Assembly: GCA_015501585.1 (NCBI GenBank)
Contig: JADNRY010000023.1
Coordinates: 124,001-188,000, forward strand
Source of the DNA: Rhodocollybia butyracea
Lineage: Eukaryota > Basidiomycota > Agaricomycetes > Agaricales > Omphalotaceae
Length of the DNA: 64,000 nt
Reading direction: 5' to 3'
A model generated the notes under the pieces. It was not told where the DNA came from. It made no database searches and was given only the letters and a program-made list of their open reading frames with translations. The position numbers and the translations under genes were made by a program. Positions within the stretch are counted from its first letter, which is position 1, and every line of letters starts with the position of its first letter. This document shows, in pieces, positions 43,858 to 56,416 of this stretch.

Positions 43858-46411
43858 TTATACACTAGATCCCATATATGCATCCCAGCACTTTGTAACC
43901 TCCGAACGACTAAGATCGACAAAGCGTTCGAAGTACTTTGTCACAGACGGTGGATCGAACTCCGGAATTCCCTTTATAGCCTGGTTGTATGTGGCTATGG
44001 CATCGTCATGCAGTTTGTTCTGGACCCAGTCATCGACAAGGTCTTTGCGGGACTGGGGGTCAAACACTTTGTCCGAATACTCCAAATACTGGGGAGCATC
44101 TGTCACTACACTCTCGCACAACAACAAAAATGCGCGCTTCTCATGCACCTCTTTCCACGTTGACCTGAATTGTTCAACTTCTTTATCAAATTCTTTCTCC
44201 GAGGGCAGCCCAGCATGATAATCCTTCAGCAGGCGCTCTACAGGCTTTTCGATGCCCTCTTGAGCCATGGTGCTCAAGAGGACGGTCATAGGTGCCAAGT
44301 TTGCGGCACTATCTGCAGCAGCATCAAGGGTGGAGGTGTCATGCCACTGCATCCCGATGATTGATGTACCACCCGTGAAGTCTTTCACAGTCGTCCCCTC
44401 GCCGCCTATACCCATATCAATGGCATGCACTGGTGTCTTCACATCGCGTGTGCGGATGAACCGTCCTTTGTCATACTTGGGCTGACCCGGCGCAATCTCG
44501 TCCACCTTTCCCTTCAATGACACGAGCACAGGGTCATGGTTGCGACTGAGGAGCTTGGGTGTGAAGAACTTCTGGCCTTGACCCACAAGTCTGGGGACAT
44601 CTTCTTCAAAGGACCCCTGTACAAACTTTGCAACATCGAGCTCAAACATGCGTGCTACAAGTTGCTGAATAGCGGGTGGGGATGCAGCAACATGGCTGTG
44701 CAGGGTCGCATAGTCATTGAAGAATGCCTTGTTGGAATTGGCAGCGAGATATGCAGCACTGGTGACTTCAGCAAGGGAACCCCGGCGCATGAGAGGCCCC
44801 GCACGATCTTTACGCGTGAGCGGGGCTTTTGCAACCAGATCCTTTTCAGACTGAGTAGGATCTAGTTCGAAGCCCTGGCCCCAATAGATTTGCCGATACC
44901 CGGAGCGCAGTAGCCCTACTTCGGTCTGTTTGCCTTGCATGTAGGCATCGTTCTGACGGACATAGTCCATCATGCGTTCTTTTACGACAATATCCAGGCT
45001 AGTGGTGCTAGTGGTCTTCCGGTGCTGTAAATCCTTGGGCATTTTACTGAGGAAGCGCGCGACATTGGCATCGAGGAAGACCTTCCAAACGCTCAGCCAA
45101 TCAAACTTCTGTTGTAGCAGGAGCGCATGGACCTCTTCTGTTGTGAGAATAAGTCGGAGCCCTGCGGGAATCGTAAAGTGCTTTGGGTCGATGTGACGTG
45201 GCGGTGCAGGCACCCCCGATTTGCTGACAAATGTTAAAAGTCCTGGATAGCGTCGAGCATTATCCTCGTTGATTTTGTATCCCTTCTCTGTGGGTTCAAT
45301 GATGGATGTGTATCGGAGCACAAGCGGAACATAGTCGTACGCCGAGAGACCCAGACCTGCGATCCCAATCTTTGCCGTGACCTTGATCTGCCCATTTGAA
45401 TCCAGAAGGTCATTGTCGGCGAGGAATCTCCCAACGTCATCATGGTTGGGAATCGCGGTGGTCACCATACGGCCTAGAGGCACTGTGGGTGCATTTGGGG
45501 TCCCATTGGCCATATGTACAAAATCAAACTCGTACGGGATCACAACCGTCGGATTACGGACGGTGTGCACCATCAGCTTTGGCTTCTGTGGGTTGGTCAA
45601 TATGAGCTCAGAGACTACCTGCCCGAAACGGCGATCAATGGTAATCATATCTTTCATATTGGCCTCGATGTAGGCAAGGGCATTTTCGATTTTATAATGG
45701 TGGATCCTCCCAATAGCACCTCGAGTCGTGAATGCCTCTCTCGGGTTAATTTTCTTTCCCGCTGCGTCAATTGCCTTGACGAACAGCTCCAGGGCTGCTA
45801 GGTTCTCCTCCTTGAGCATCTTCTTGTGCTCTTCAATATTGTTATTCTTCTCCAATTCAGCTGTGATACTCTGTGCGAGATCCATCAGGTCTTTAATATC
45901 CGAGGCGGGCAGGTCAGTGTCAGTGACTTTTGGGATCGTGACCTTGGTTGGCATTCCCGTGTTGAGCACACCATCGCAGGTGGTTGGGAACGAGTACCCC
46001 AAACCCGCTTCCCTCGCCTCCTGCATCTCGAAGATGGTGAAATGCAGTTTTAGACCCTTAGACTTGAGAAGGGTTTTATTGGCAAGCACGACGGCTGCGA
46101 CGTAGATAACAAGGAGGGAGTTGCGCCGCCCAAAACCGGAAAGTCCGTGTGTGATGGCATCCGTGCGCTTTGCACCTGCACCCCACAGGGCTGCTAAGAA
46201 GGGAAGAGCGAATCCTGGGTATGAACAAAGTTAGTGAACAATACTAAAATGCAAATTGTAATCAACTCACGAAGTTTGGCAGCAGCGTGAGGGGCGGTCA
46301 CCAAATCATGGTCAAAGCGTTCCTGCTATGTAACTCGTTATCAGGCGCAGCCATAGAGGGGATTGGAATAAAACTAACCTCAAAGTGGGGCACATAGTTT
46401 TGTTCGAACAT
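43858..46411 (-). CDS. FAD/NAD(P)-binding-like protein
   Basis: Exons are 46411-46379, 46325-46271 and 46214-43858, encoding 814 residues. The stretch HFTIFEMQEAREAGLGYSF followed by VLNTGMP resembles the second Gly-rich/acidic part of FAD_NAD_binding_9-type domains (an acidic residue ending a beta-strand, then GxGxxY and LN). Further conserved-looking blocks are VTAKIGIAGLGLSAYDYVP (a dinucleotide-type GxGxSA motif), YPGLLTFVSKSGVPAPPRHI and GIGGEGTTVKDFTGG. The extreme N-terminus, where a canonical GxGxxG is expected, reads LWGAGAKRTDAITHGLSGFG and is unusual. It may be an oxidoreductase; substrate unknown. Exon 1 is only 11 codons and its start is tentative. Confidence 0.7.
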
Positions 46412-49400
46412 TATATGTGAATATTTTTGGCTTCAAGTCGAAGTGGTGTAGCTAGAGATGATGTTTTCAAGCTGTAGCTGACTCGGAGGAGGAAGTCTAG
46501 GTTGTAACTGAGGATGAAGTCGAGGTTGAGATGGAGTTTATAAACGGTGGTATTACATACCAGCACTGCAGGACAATTGAAACAGGAATTTTCATATTTC
46601 TTTGAACCATGAAAGGCAACTGAGCGAGTTCCTGCTGTGTTTTTCAATTCATAGCAATGTCACATTTACATATTTCTAGACGATTTTTTTTGTTGTCCTG
46701 ATGATCTTGAGCATTTACCACAGGTAATATTATTCCCGAAACTGCGCGGCCGAACCTACTATTGTTCGTATTGTTCGTTTGGAGATGACAACAAGGATTC
46801 TACAAGATTCAAATAAAGCTACAGTCCAAATTCGGTTTCAGGGCGTTCATGCGAAATGGTTAATTGCGAGGTGTGATTGCCGGAGCTTACAAACTGTACG
46901 GGTATCCCCCGCCTGGATGGCGCAGTAAAGGGAGCATGACGCTCAATCATCTATTCCATGTTAGCTATCAGCTACCCTTCGGGAGTGTTTGTAGTCTGCC
47001 TTCCCTGTGTGTGTGGAGATCGCTGCTTGGCTCCCGTCTGGGACCGTTCCGTCATGTGCGAGTTAAAATAATCTCTTCCTTACACTTCCCGCCAATGTTA
47101 CGAGCGGTACTGGTACTGATGGCCTTGCTAATGACTGCCTGACTGATGACGACACCTTGGACGGATTTCGTGCTTTGGAAAAGTGGAGGATACGATGCCA
47201 ACCTGGATGGTAAATCTATGCATAGAGCTCACGATCTTATGCATTCTAGGCTATTCTGGAGCCTCAGCTTTGAGATGCTGGTATACTTAATCCAGCAGAC
47301 GCTCTGCCAAGCTCAGGCACAAGGCGCCTAATTTAATGAGTTCCATTTCGGGCTTCGCTTGGCACTTAGCCGAGGCCGGCACTTATTAACAAAGTGCCAA
47401 ACGGTCAAAGTTGCACTTCCCGCCAACATTAGCCCGCTGGATGGCAGACTATATAAGTCTCACAAGGGGTACACTGGGGTACATTATTGAGTAAAGGTTG
47501 GTTGATTGGTTGGTAAAGGGTTAACCGCGGTCCTAGAAAAGAAACATGAAAAAGGATGATCAAAAACGGACAGAAGACCGCAACACTTACCGCGCCTAGA
47601 GCATGTACCGAGGGCATTCGTCTCCACTGTTGCTGTGTACCCAGAAAACTCACAACGGCTTTGATAGACACGCAGATGATGAGTGCTACCGCTGACATAG
47701 ATAGATCTGGTTAAGTAGAGCATAGCAAGGGCAGCAGCCATCGATTTAGGAAAATCTTCAATGGTTTGGTACATAGCACGCAGTTGGGGCGCAACAAAAC
47801 TGTAATATTCATATGGATGCTAAGTCTACCTTGTGGCATACAATCGGAGATAAAATTTATGCTCAAACACCTCAAGAATCGTGCGTGCTACAGAGATCCA
47901 CCCTGGGCGCCAACATTTCCGTCCCCGCATATATGCTCGGTACGTCGAAAGTAAATTTGTCAGTGAGAGTTAGTAAGCGTTCTCTGGATGTCGCGAAGAA
48001 GACAGTTGGGAGGTTCTCAGATGGCTAGACAGTTTTCAGTCAATGTACGTGGGGTTTCCTACACAAGACAGGAAGGCATTCGTGACAGAAACGGCAAAGC
48101 CGCCACTCCCGGGATAAGTGGCTTATTTCTCTCTGCGTAGTAGCATAGGTGGCGTGAGACGAGGCGACCAGACGCACGGTGAATGCATAGGTCTACTCTA
48201 AGATTGAAATTGTGTCTGAAGTAGGGACCGAAGCTCTGTCTTCACCGTTATTATGCACAGAGGTGGCAAGAGGAAAACAGCATGGCAGAATACAACTCGG
48301 GCCCGAAAGATTCTTTGGACTGCTCAAAGACAACATTGGCATTGTTACGATTGGTGAAGAGACCCAAAATTTTAATGCACCCAAAATGGACTGATTAGCT
48401 GCTATTCGAGAGCTGACCAAGGAGGAAGACAAGTTAAGATAGGGGGGACCTACAAAAGACCTCAACAGCCTTGAAATTCTTGGCTTTTATTTCTTTTAAT
48501 TCAGACTTCGCCCACAAAGGTACTGAGCGATGAATTCCCCAAAAGGGGCTAGAGTCGAGTTGATTGCTTAGGGGGGATACCTATATTCGCTGTTAGAGCA
48601 AAGGATTTTTGAGAAATTTTGATCTCAATCGTAAAGGACAAGACCTTCCCTTCTTTTGGGTCGAAGTCGGTGCTGGACATCGCAGTGCTGGAGACTCCAG
48701 ATTACTTTTTTGTCGGAGTGTACCCACTGCCTTCAGGTTCATACTATAGTGATTGGTCTGACCGATCAAGTTGCGGAAATCGTTACGGTAAACCGCGCAA
48801 TGATTCGTTATTATTCGCCCTAAATCAGCGGAGCGATCCAAGTCGGGAAGAACATCATATGCGCTCTCATATGGCCGTACTCGGTACTTTGAACGTTGTT
48901 CACAAGTATGGATTTTCTGTCCAGCTTTGTAGTGAGAAAGAAAACTGCAGAAACCAAGTGAATTTTCTGTCTGCCGATGTGACCCCGTTTCATTTCTGAC
49001 AGTATGTCGAAGATTGGACAGATGCAAAGGGAAGGCCTGATCGAGTGTCTGTCATGCAGCTAGTTGAGGTGGTGAGTGAGTTTGCTTTCGTTCTTCGCCA
49101 CTTCCGCATCCGTAATCCGCCCTAATTGAACTCTAGTCCGAGTAGTTTGAGGATTTGAACGAAAATTGGACTCTCATATATTGCCATTGAAGTATGCGGG
49201 AGGCTCTGGATGCGGGTCGAGACATACTTCGCTTGGGAGTTTCTTCAAATCGGTTGATTGACATAGTTCCAGTACTAATTCGCCCTTCACAACTCTCTTT
49301 AGGACGCACAGCAGCAGGGGTCCACCATATTCTGAAGGTCGGTCTAAAACTGGATGAGCAGGACAGCCTGGATGCCTTTTGAAGATACTCTGATTACCGA

Positions 49401-50933
49401 TTGTCGAGTTCGGGAATCGGCTTATGTAATACCGGGATGTCTTACCAGACTACCAGACTCGCAAAACGGGGTCTGTACTCACAACTCTTCGTGCCGCTAT
49501 GTATTGAAGAGACCGGGAAACATATCTTCGTCGCCTCCATGGATTTGAAGTTGAATGCATTCCCTTCAACGTCGGATATTACTACTATGAAAAAAGTTGT
49601 TAACTCGGGAATGTCTGGTCTGTTTGACTTGGCTTGGATTGTTACATGCATGTATGCACATATGCAATACTAACTATACGTGGGTATCAGACCTCAGAAG
49701 CCTAATTAGTCTCCTCACCGGTGATACACTTCCATACACTTCCACCAATCTTATGGAGCATCTACTCCTCTGACTTATTAAGTAATGTTCCCCGCCCACA
49801 GCGATGATGTCTACCTTGGCCCATCACAGGTCGATGATGCTGCGCTCTGGTCTACAAGCAAAACTGGACTTGGTGTCGTCAGAATTCGATGCAGATCTGC
49901 ACCAAGAAAACAAAGTAGATGTTATTTGGACTGCTTTCGGCAAGAATCCGTGTTTTTCTAGTCGACAACGTGCCTATTGATCTATTGAAATCAAAAAGTC
50001 CGCGATTGATTCCCTCTCTTCACCATCGGGTACCCTCTACATGGCACGAATTGATCATCTCATATTTGCGGGTGAAACTGTGCGAGGCATTGGCTTTTCT
50101 TTATTGCGTTTGCTTGACAGCGTTCAACAACAGTTCAAGTTCCTCCGCGGTGTCTGTTGGGGGCTTGGTAAACCTTCAAGACTCCTTCGTTGATTGACAT
50201 TGGCATTTAACCTACTTGTTAGTGGCGTTTATGTCTGGCATCTGACTGTCTTCTTGCCTCCCTCTCCCTGATTGCCTTCATCTCCCTGATTGTCATGTCG
50301 TTTCCTCAGCACAGAAAAAATCCTTTCATCTAGTGTCTTTGCCCCGTCCATTTCGGGTTGATGACCTTAAGATGGTCCTATCACGCTTGCCGATACCGGT
50401 GGACTCAGGACTGCTCATTTCGAGATCCTCGAGATCCTGGGCATCACGGGCAAAGTAAAATCTTCTTGTGTGGAATTGCTTGACTGCTGATGTGCAGGAA
50501 TTTGTACGAGCACATTGAATGAATTTGGGTCGAATATAACAGTCACGAAGCGCATCGGACGATAGTAGTATTTCGAGAGGTACCTTTCATAAATCCTGCC
50601 TGTCTCTGAACACTTGCAACGGAGATCTACTTAAAGCCAGCATAGTCGTTTGGAATGCACCACGGAAAAGCCGTCAAAACCGAGGGGCTCATACAGAGAT
50701 GTAACCCCTGTTTATCCGATGAATCTTACCATGCACTACACTAGTAAAGATCCCCAAGTCCTCTGAACCTAGCGCTTGAACGCAAAGTAGCAGTTCAACG
50801 AAAGACTAAAGATTAAAATATAGGTAAATTTCAACAAGTACTTATCTGGCTGTAATGCACTCTACAATAATAAAGAACCCAAACAAAAAAGAGTGTTGCG
50901 CTACAAAGTCCTCTGAATCATCGCTTCCGCACT
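46412..50933. other. 4.5-kb region with gene fragments only
   Basis: On the plus strand from 47766 to about 50200 a series of short frames looks protein-like (for example CVLQRSTLGANISVPAYMLG at 47870; LGPERFFGLLKDNIGIVTIG near 48300; TFPSFGSKSVLDIAVLETPD near 48650; DVYLGPSQVDDAALWSTSKT near 49810) but they are separated by stops and cannot be joined by good introns. I recognise no family. The likeliest reading is a decayed gene or transposon remnant. 46412-47760 and 50200-50933 hold nothing I can name; TATATAA at 47452-47458 has no gene behind it. Confidence 0.4.
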
Positions 50934-53153
50934 TTAGTTCCCATCACAATGCTTCCACATCTTCACATAGTCGATCGCCATAGCCCTATCATCCAAGTTC
51001 TCAGGCCAAGTAGGATACCACTCTGGCTGGGCTTCGGCGAATAAACGCATGGCATCTAAAGAAAAACCAGATATTGAGTTTCCAAGACGAGAGATGGATG
51101 AAAGATGAACGAGATGAAAGCTTACCGGCATTTCCATTAAACCACGGTTTGTTACCTTGTCCATCTGGGAACCAACCATTGACACCTCCGACAGCGACGT
51201 TCATTATGAGATAGAATTCTAGAGGGGGTCGAGTGAGTTCATGGACAAGGATCCTCTACATGATCGACATGTACGATGTAGCACGATGTCCACCAACGTA
51301 TGCATGGATGTACACACACCTTGATCAAAAGGAGCCGACCAATACCCCTTCGCGCTCTCCCTCGGCTGCCCCGTTGCCGGATCCGCCCACGGGTCCTGCA
51401 GCGGCTCAAGCTGCCCCGTCGTCGCATTCACAATCGTCTCCGGGTAATCCCCCTTCTCAAAGAACGGCTCATTAAACCGATATTGGAAAAGCGTATGCAG
51501 CCGCGTGTCCACATAGATCCTTATGAAATCCGTCGTCCATTCCAAGGCGTACGTATGAAACTCTTGGCTGAACGGCACGCGTTTGTCTGTCCACCAGGAG
51601 TATGTCTTCGCTATCCCGTTGAGGTCTGGTGAAGGGCCCCAGTTGAGTGCACCTTGCACGAAATTGGCACCGTTGGCTGTGTATTGGATGCCGTTGCCTC
51701 GGGATTCGACGATATCGATCTCGCCTGAGCGAGGCCATGCGCCGTAGGTGTTGTTGACTGGTAACATCCATATTGCTGGCTATTTTCGGAGGAAAGATCG
51801 GGATCAGCGGAGGTAACTCTGGTTGATAAAAAGTAACGCACCCAAAGCCAATCGCTAGGATAGTTCAGAAAGGATCAGCCTAGGGGAAAGGAAAGGGAAC
51901 AAAGGGATACTCACCCTGTAGGCATCTTCGCTCTGATCTCGACTCGACCATATTTCGTACTCCCGTTACCTGATCCGCTTTGCGCGTTCATCAACGTGGA
52001 GATTCTCGCAGATTGTACCGGATTGACGACAGTCCCCGCAGTGGCGTTGCTAGTAGCAGAACATGCCGAGTAATATCCAGAGTAATCGAATACCTGATTA
52101 AGGGAGCAGAAACGGGGTCAACGAGGATTTCAGCCGGAATGGTGGAATCCTAGATACCTGGTTTCCATTTGAGTCTGTGATAAATCCTCCGTTGGCTGCT
52201 GTTTCATTGAAGGTGCATCCAGTAATGTTATAAGTGTAAGGGCCGTTACCACCTAAGTGAAAGCAAGCAAGCAATAGTGAGCGTACCGATCAGACACAAA
52301 GGTAAGGAACATACCGAGCACGTTGCTTGAGCCAATTTCGAGCTCCGTGAGAGTCGGTGCAAGATATAGGATGCCATCCTTGATGTAGGAATTGTTGGAT
52401 GAACCAGTGGTCATTTCGAATTCGCCGTTTCTACGAGGCCATTAGTAAGTTGGCAAGAAACATGAGTAGAAACACGACATACCCAAACCCATCCATGTTA
52501 ACTTCTCTCCAGAAAGTTCCTCCAGGTCCGAACACGGCATCTTCACCGCCGCTAAAATCTTCATCAAAGATCAAACAAAGAGGCTGTCGATCCATGTCCT
52601 TTGTACTTGTGTTAATATAGGTAAGCACACATTGCAGTACACCAAGTCCAAGACCAAGGAGGGCTAAAATATGAGGAAGAGCACGGGAAATGCGTTTTCG
52701 AGTAAAGACTCTTTTGAAGAAAGGTGTCTTTGCTAGTTCTGCCGGTGAAGGCCCTGTGAGCCATGGCTTTTCGACGAGTGAACCGTCGGGTACTTTAACT
52801 GAATCTGGAGGCTCTGAAGTCATCGAGGACGGCCTTAGGAGAAAAGGAAGAAGAGTTGTGCGCAACCGAGGTGCGGAACGTATTTCTGCGGGAACGTGGA
52901 TTGTAGTCGGATTAATGGCGGACGCGCGGGACAGTGAGCCTGCAGGACTGCCAACAAACGATGACTGGCGAGAATGGTTGCCAAAAAGAAGTGCAGAATC
53001 TCGCCAAACAGCATAGGCTGTTGCGTTTGCGAGCGTCGAAGCGATTTGCTCACGGGCATTAGAAAGAATTGAAGGTGCTGCGTTGGTTATTACAGGCGTT
53101 GGTGGCACAACTTGGATATCCTCGGGAGACACAAACGGGTCAGAGTCGGGCAT
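50934..53153 (-). CDS. Beta-glucan synthesis-associated protein, GH16 (SKN1/KRE6 family)
   Basis: The eight exons are 53153-52483, 52430-52315, 52252-52158, 52093-51915, 51854-51842, 51779-51320, 51218-51126 and 51055-50934, encoding 582 residues. A long N-terminal cytoplasmic region is followed by one membrane segment (residues about 160-180, HILALLGLGLGVLQCVLTYI), so it is a type II membrane protein. The luminal domain is GH16-like with catalytic-type E378-x-D380-x-x-E383 in GEIDIVES, and family blocks WREVNMDGFGNGEFEMTT, YGRVEIRAKMPTGDWLWPA and NVAVGGVNGWFPDG. Exon 5 is a 13-nt microexon encoding DWLW. The family is needed for beta-1,6-glucan in the cell wall, probably as a transglycosylase in the secretory pathway. 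Confidence 0.93.
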
Positions 53154-53438
53154 GGTAACGAGCGAAAGGGTTGGGGGCCGAAAGAAAAAAAAATCAATCA
53201 GTGGTCTTTATGTACAAAGGCCCACTTAAGGTCGCCATCAAGCTTCCTTGTACCTGCACCAGAAATCCGGTGTAACCGATATAGCCCAACATTTGCACCG
53301 CTGCCAATGAGGACAGATGAACAATCTGTATGTCAGAAACTGAAAGAATTCAGGAGCAAGGAGCAGACATCTCACGTGGCTATATAACGCCGACCAGGCC
53401 CAAGGCATCCAAAATGTACCTAATGTTATCTTAAATTC

Positions 53439-55853
53439 TCAGTTCTGCTCATGTTCAGCCTTCGTAGCCACAAACGCACATCTCCCACTCTCAACCACCG
53501 GTTCCATCTCAATGAAATTCCCACTCTCCGTCGTCGGATTCTCATTATCACCCGCCTGCTGAAGCACAATACGCTCTTTCAAGCTTTTCCCAGTCGTAAA
53601 GTACCCATCCCAGCTCGGAGATCTTTCCAGCTTGAAAGTGTTCGGATCGCCAGAGCGCACAAAAGAAAGCCAGTACGCGATCAGTTCTGCAGCAAAGGCT
53701 TGTTCGACCGGCGTCATGGCTGTGAATGTTCCAGTGCCATTGAACCTGACGGAAGATATGGACATATGACAGGGCACATCCGAGTCTGTATCAAACGACT
53801 CACCCAGTGTTTATCCCTTGATAAGTCAGTTGAAAAGTCAGCGCTAGTCAGCTCGCATACTTAAAGGCGTAGATTCGTACCATTGAACCTGAAAATGAAA
53901 GCCATCAGCACAGGTCTTGCTCGTGGACTCGGGGACACTCACATCATCCAGTTCTCCGCTGCATGTTCGACAGCTGTTGTTCCAGACGTCGGATTAGGCT
54001 GGTTATATCGATAAGTCCATGCCTTCGTTCTATTGGCAAACGCTCCGCCCATAATTTCCCGCTGCAAAGTGTAAATGTTAACAACGATAACGATCACGAC
54101 AAAAAGCGACTTGCTGCGCAAATCAAGATCGATTCTCCCGTTGCTACTTGGAACTGCTGGCTTGGCGAGTCGAATTCGCTTAACGGATACTCCTATAGCA
54201 AAGGGGCGCTGTCGGCGAAAACAAAACTGCGCAATGAAGTACTTGGGAGCCATACCTGCACGAATCCCTCTAAATCCGTTTGCGTCAGCTGTGGAAACGC
54301 CAGTTGAAGCGTCTCCGTAAAGTTGGTGCCTCCGAATAAGGTTTCGTTCGACGTAGACCTACAAAACGTTCAGCTACCTAGTCTCAACGATGTAACCGAT
54401 AATCGGATACGATATGCACACACCCAACAATAAGCGGAACCTTAGCGAACTTTCCTTGGAGAATCAAGCTCGATGGAGCATCGGTAATAAGTTTCCCATC
54501 CACGACCGGATGGAAAGCGTTATACGCTCTATAGTGTCGAAACAAATCAATACGCGGAAACACGATTATAACTTGAGATGTACTTACAACGTAGCATTCG
54601 AAGCGGCGGCATCTTGAGCTCGAGCCAAAGCGCTAATACTAGCGTTCCGTAAACACCGCAGTTGTTCACTTACGGATCCATCTCCACAACCCGCCGCCTC
54701 AGCATAAAACGCAAAAAGAGGCTACATAAGAACGCTCGTATTCAGCCTCCAAGACAACCAGACAGCCTCATAACATACCTCTTGTTGCTCAGGCGTCGGA
54801 GTTGGCGTCCGATACACACTCTGAGCAATCGCTCCAGAAAACAGCGATTCTCCCAAATCAGTAATCAGATGCAGCTCAACCGAACCTGCACCAGCACTTT
54901 GTCCATTTATCGTAACCTTATCCGGGTCACCCCCAAACGAAACGATATGGGACTTGACCCATCTGAGAGCTTGGATCTGGTCTTGGAACCCGACGTTGAA
55001 ATCACCGTTCGCTGGATCTGAGAATTCGGGGAGGGCGAGGAATCCAAATGAGTCGAGGCGGTAGTAGACCGATACGACGACGACGTTGGGGCTTTGGTGG
55101 ATCCATCCATCGAACGGCCAGTTGGCGGGATTGCCAAAGACGTACCCTATGTGTGACAATAAGATAAGAATTCAAGTGAGACCAAAACTTGGCTTCGAAC
55201 AGGTACTTACCCCTCCGTGGAAATATACACTGCCTGAACAGTCAAAACATTGACAAGCAGAATAGAGCAAAGGTACAATACACACAGCACAGGCACTAAA
55301 AAGAGTCAAGATGCAGTCAGTCAAAACAGGTAGGTACAATTCAGTAAAACGATAAAATATAACACATACGCTTATCGCCAGTCTTGGCTCCAAAAGGAGC
55401 ATAAACGTTCAATTTGAGGCAATCTTCAGTTCCAGCCCCTCCAGCATCACCCTCTAATAAATATTGAAAAAGATAATGTATCAAAGAACAACTCGTCAAT
55501 GAATGAGTACATACCACCAATACTTCCTTGAACGCAGAAATTCGGATATTCCGTCGCATCCACAACCTGTCCTCCAGCCTCCTCAGAAACACGTGTCGTA
55601 TCCAAAGGCAACGGGGCTCGAAAACGCATATTCCCAAAGGACGTTCCGCGTACGGAATACCAAGATACGCGACCGTGTTTTCGAATGAACGGTTTCCTTG
55701 ATACTGTGCATAGCCAGTATCGACTATGTCTCCCGGTAAAGATGATTCTGGTGACAATTCCGTTGAAGATCCTGGAGAAGGTAAAGAAAACGCGGGAGTC
55801 GAGGTTTGAAGCAGGATGCTTGTGCATAAGAGGAGGAAAGCCGATAAGATCAT
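53439..55853 (-). CDS. Secreted type-B carboxylesterase/lipase, many microexons, two apparent frameshifts
   Basis: The start is the ATG at 55853 (MILSAFLLLCTSILLQTSTP, a signal peptide). A TATAAAC at 55901-55895 lies too close for the ATG at 55880 to be inside the transcript. Alpha/beta-hydrolase features in order are LGIPYAERPLG, RFRAPLPLD, AGTEDCLKLNVYAP, LPVLVYFHGG (oxyanion hole), GYVFGNPANWPFDGW, VVVVSVYYRLDSFGFLA, NGQSAGAGSV (nucleophile Ser), IMGGAFANRTKAWTYRYNQP, and a C-terminal LIAYWLSFVRSGDPN. Microexons are 55295-55286 (10 nt), 53888-53881 (8 nt) and 53816-53804 (13 nt). One intron (donor GCAAGT after ILICA) is GC-AG. The frame slips by one base after ERPLG (near 55630) and at HGGG (near 55211); each would be repaired by one more G in a G-run. 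It may be a pseudogene or contain sequence errors. Confidence 0.85.
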
Positions 55854-55894
55854 TTTGAAGTGGAAATTTATGAGCTGCATCTTTGATTGCGTCG

Positions 55895-55901
55895 GTTTAT
55901 A
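55895..55901 (-). promoter_or_regulatory. Candidate TATA box of the esterase gene
   Basis: TATAAAC on the minus strand lies about 42 bp before the ATG at 55853. It argues against the in-frame ATG at 55880 as start, because transcription would begin downstream of it. Confidence 0.4.
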
Positions 55902-56416
55902 TCTTTAGGGGACGGGATCGGTGGTCCGAGAAGAAGACTGAAAGAAGGTCACCGGGAACGAAGAGGATCATGAGCATGAGCGAGAAGAAAACCTAGTGAC
56001 AGACTTAAACGTACAGCGTGTGGACTTTACTTCGCGGCAAGATCTCGGAATCATTGCGATGGTCACAAGGCCGAGTCGCAAGTGCTAGTGAAGCCTTGAA
56101 CTGTTACTCAGGCCTCAGGATCCAACGAACTTGTCGTGCGCGAGTCGACATGAAGCATCGCAAGTGAAGGGTGTATCTAAATGTTTACATCTTATCGATC
56201 TCATCACGCAAATTGAGCGTCAAAAACAAGTAAAAATTTGATCAACAAATTTTACTTGATACAACAATCCTAAAAATCTTCCTTCCTTCCTTCCAAGTCT
56301 CTGTATGATCATAGTACTAATACGACTTCCATTGACCTTGGCATTACACTGTTAAAAAAAATTTCCTAGTCATAAGCACACATCCACACCATATCATCAC
56401 TTGATGCTCACCTCAA
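55902..56416. other. Intergenic region with inverted repeat
   Basis: No gene. It contains a near-perfect inverted repeat at 56227-56258 and the 3' flank of the small secreted-protein gene. Confidence 0.6.
56227..56258. repeat. Inverted repeat (13-14 bp arms, 5-nt loop)
   Basis: CAAGTAAAAATTTG (56227-56240) and CAAATTTTACTTG (56246-56258) are reverse complements apart from one extra A in the left arm, with ATCAA between them. It is a possible transcript hairpin or 3'-end signal; it lies 159 bp past the stop of the small secreted-protein gene. Confidence 0.8.

Noticed and set aside
44170..46105. Several plus-strand frames opposite the FAD-type gene
   Set aside because: Shadows of the 786-codon coding exon on the minus strand.
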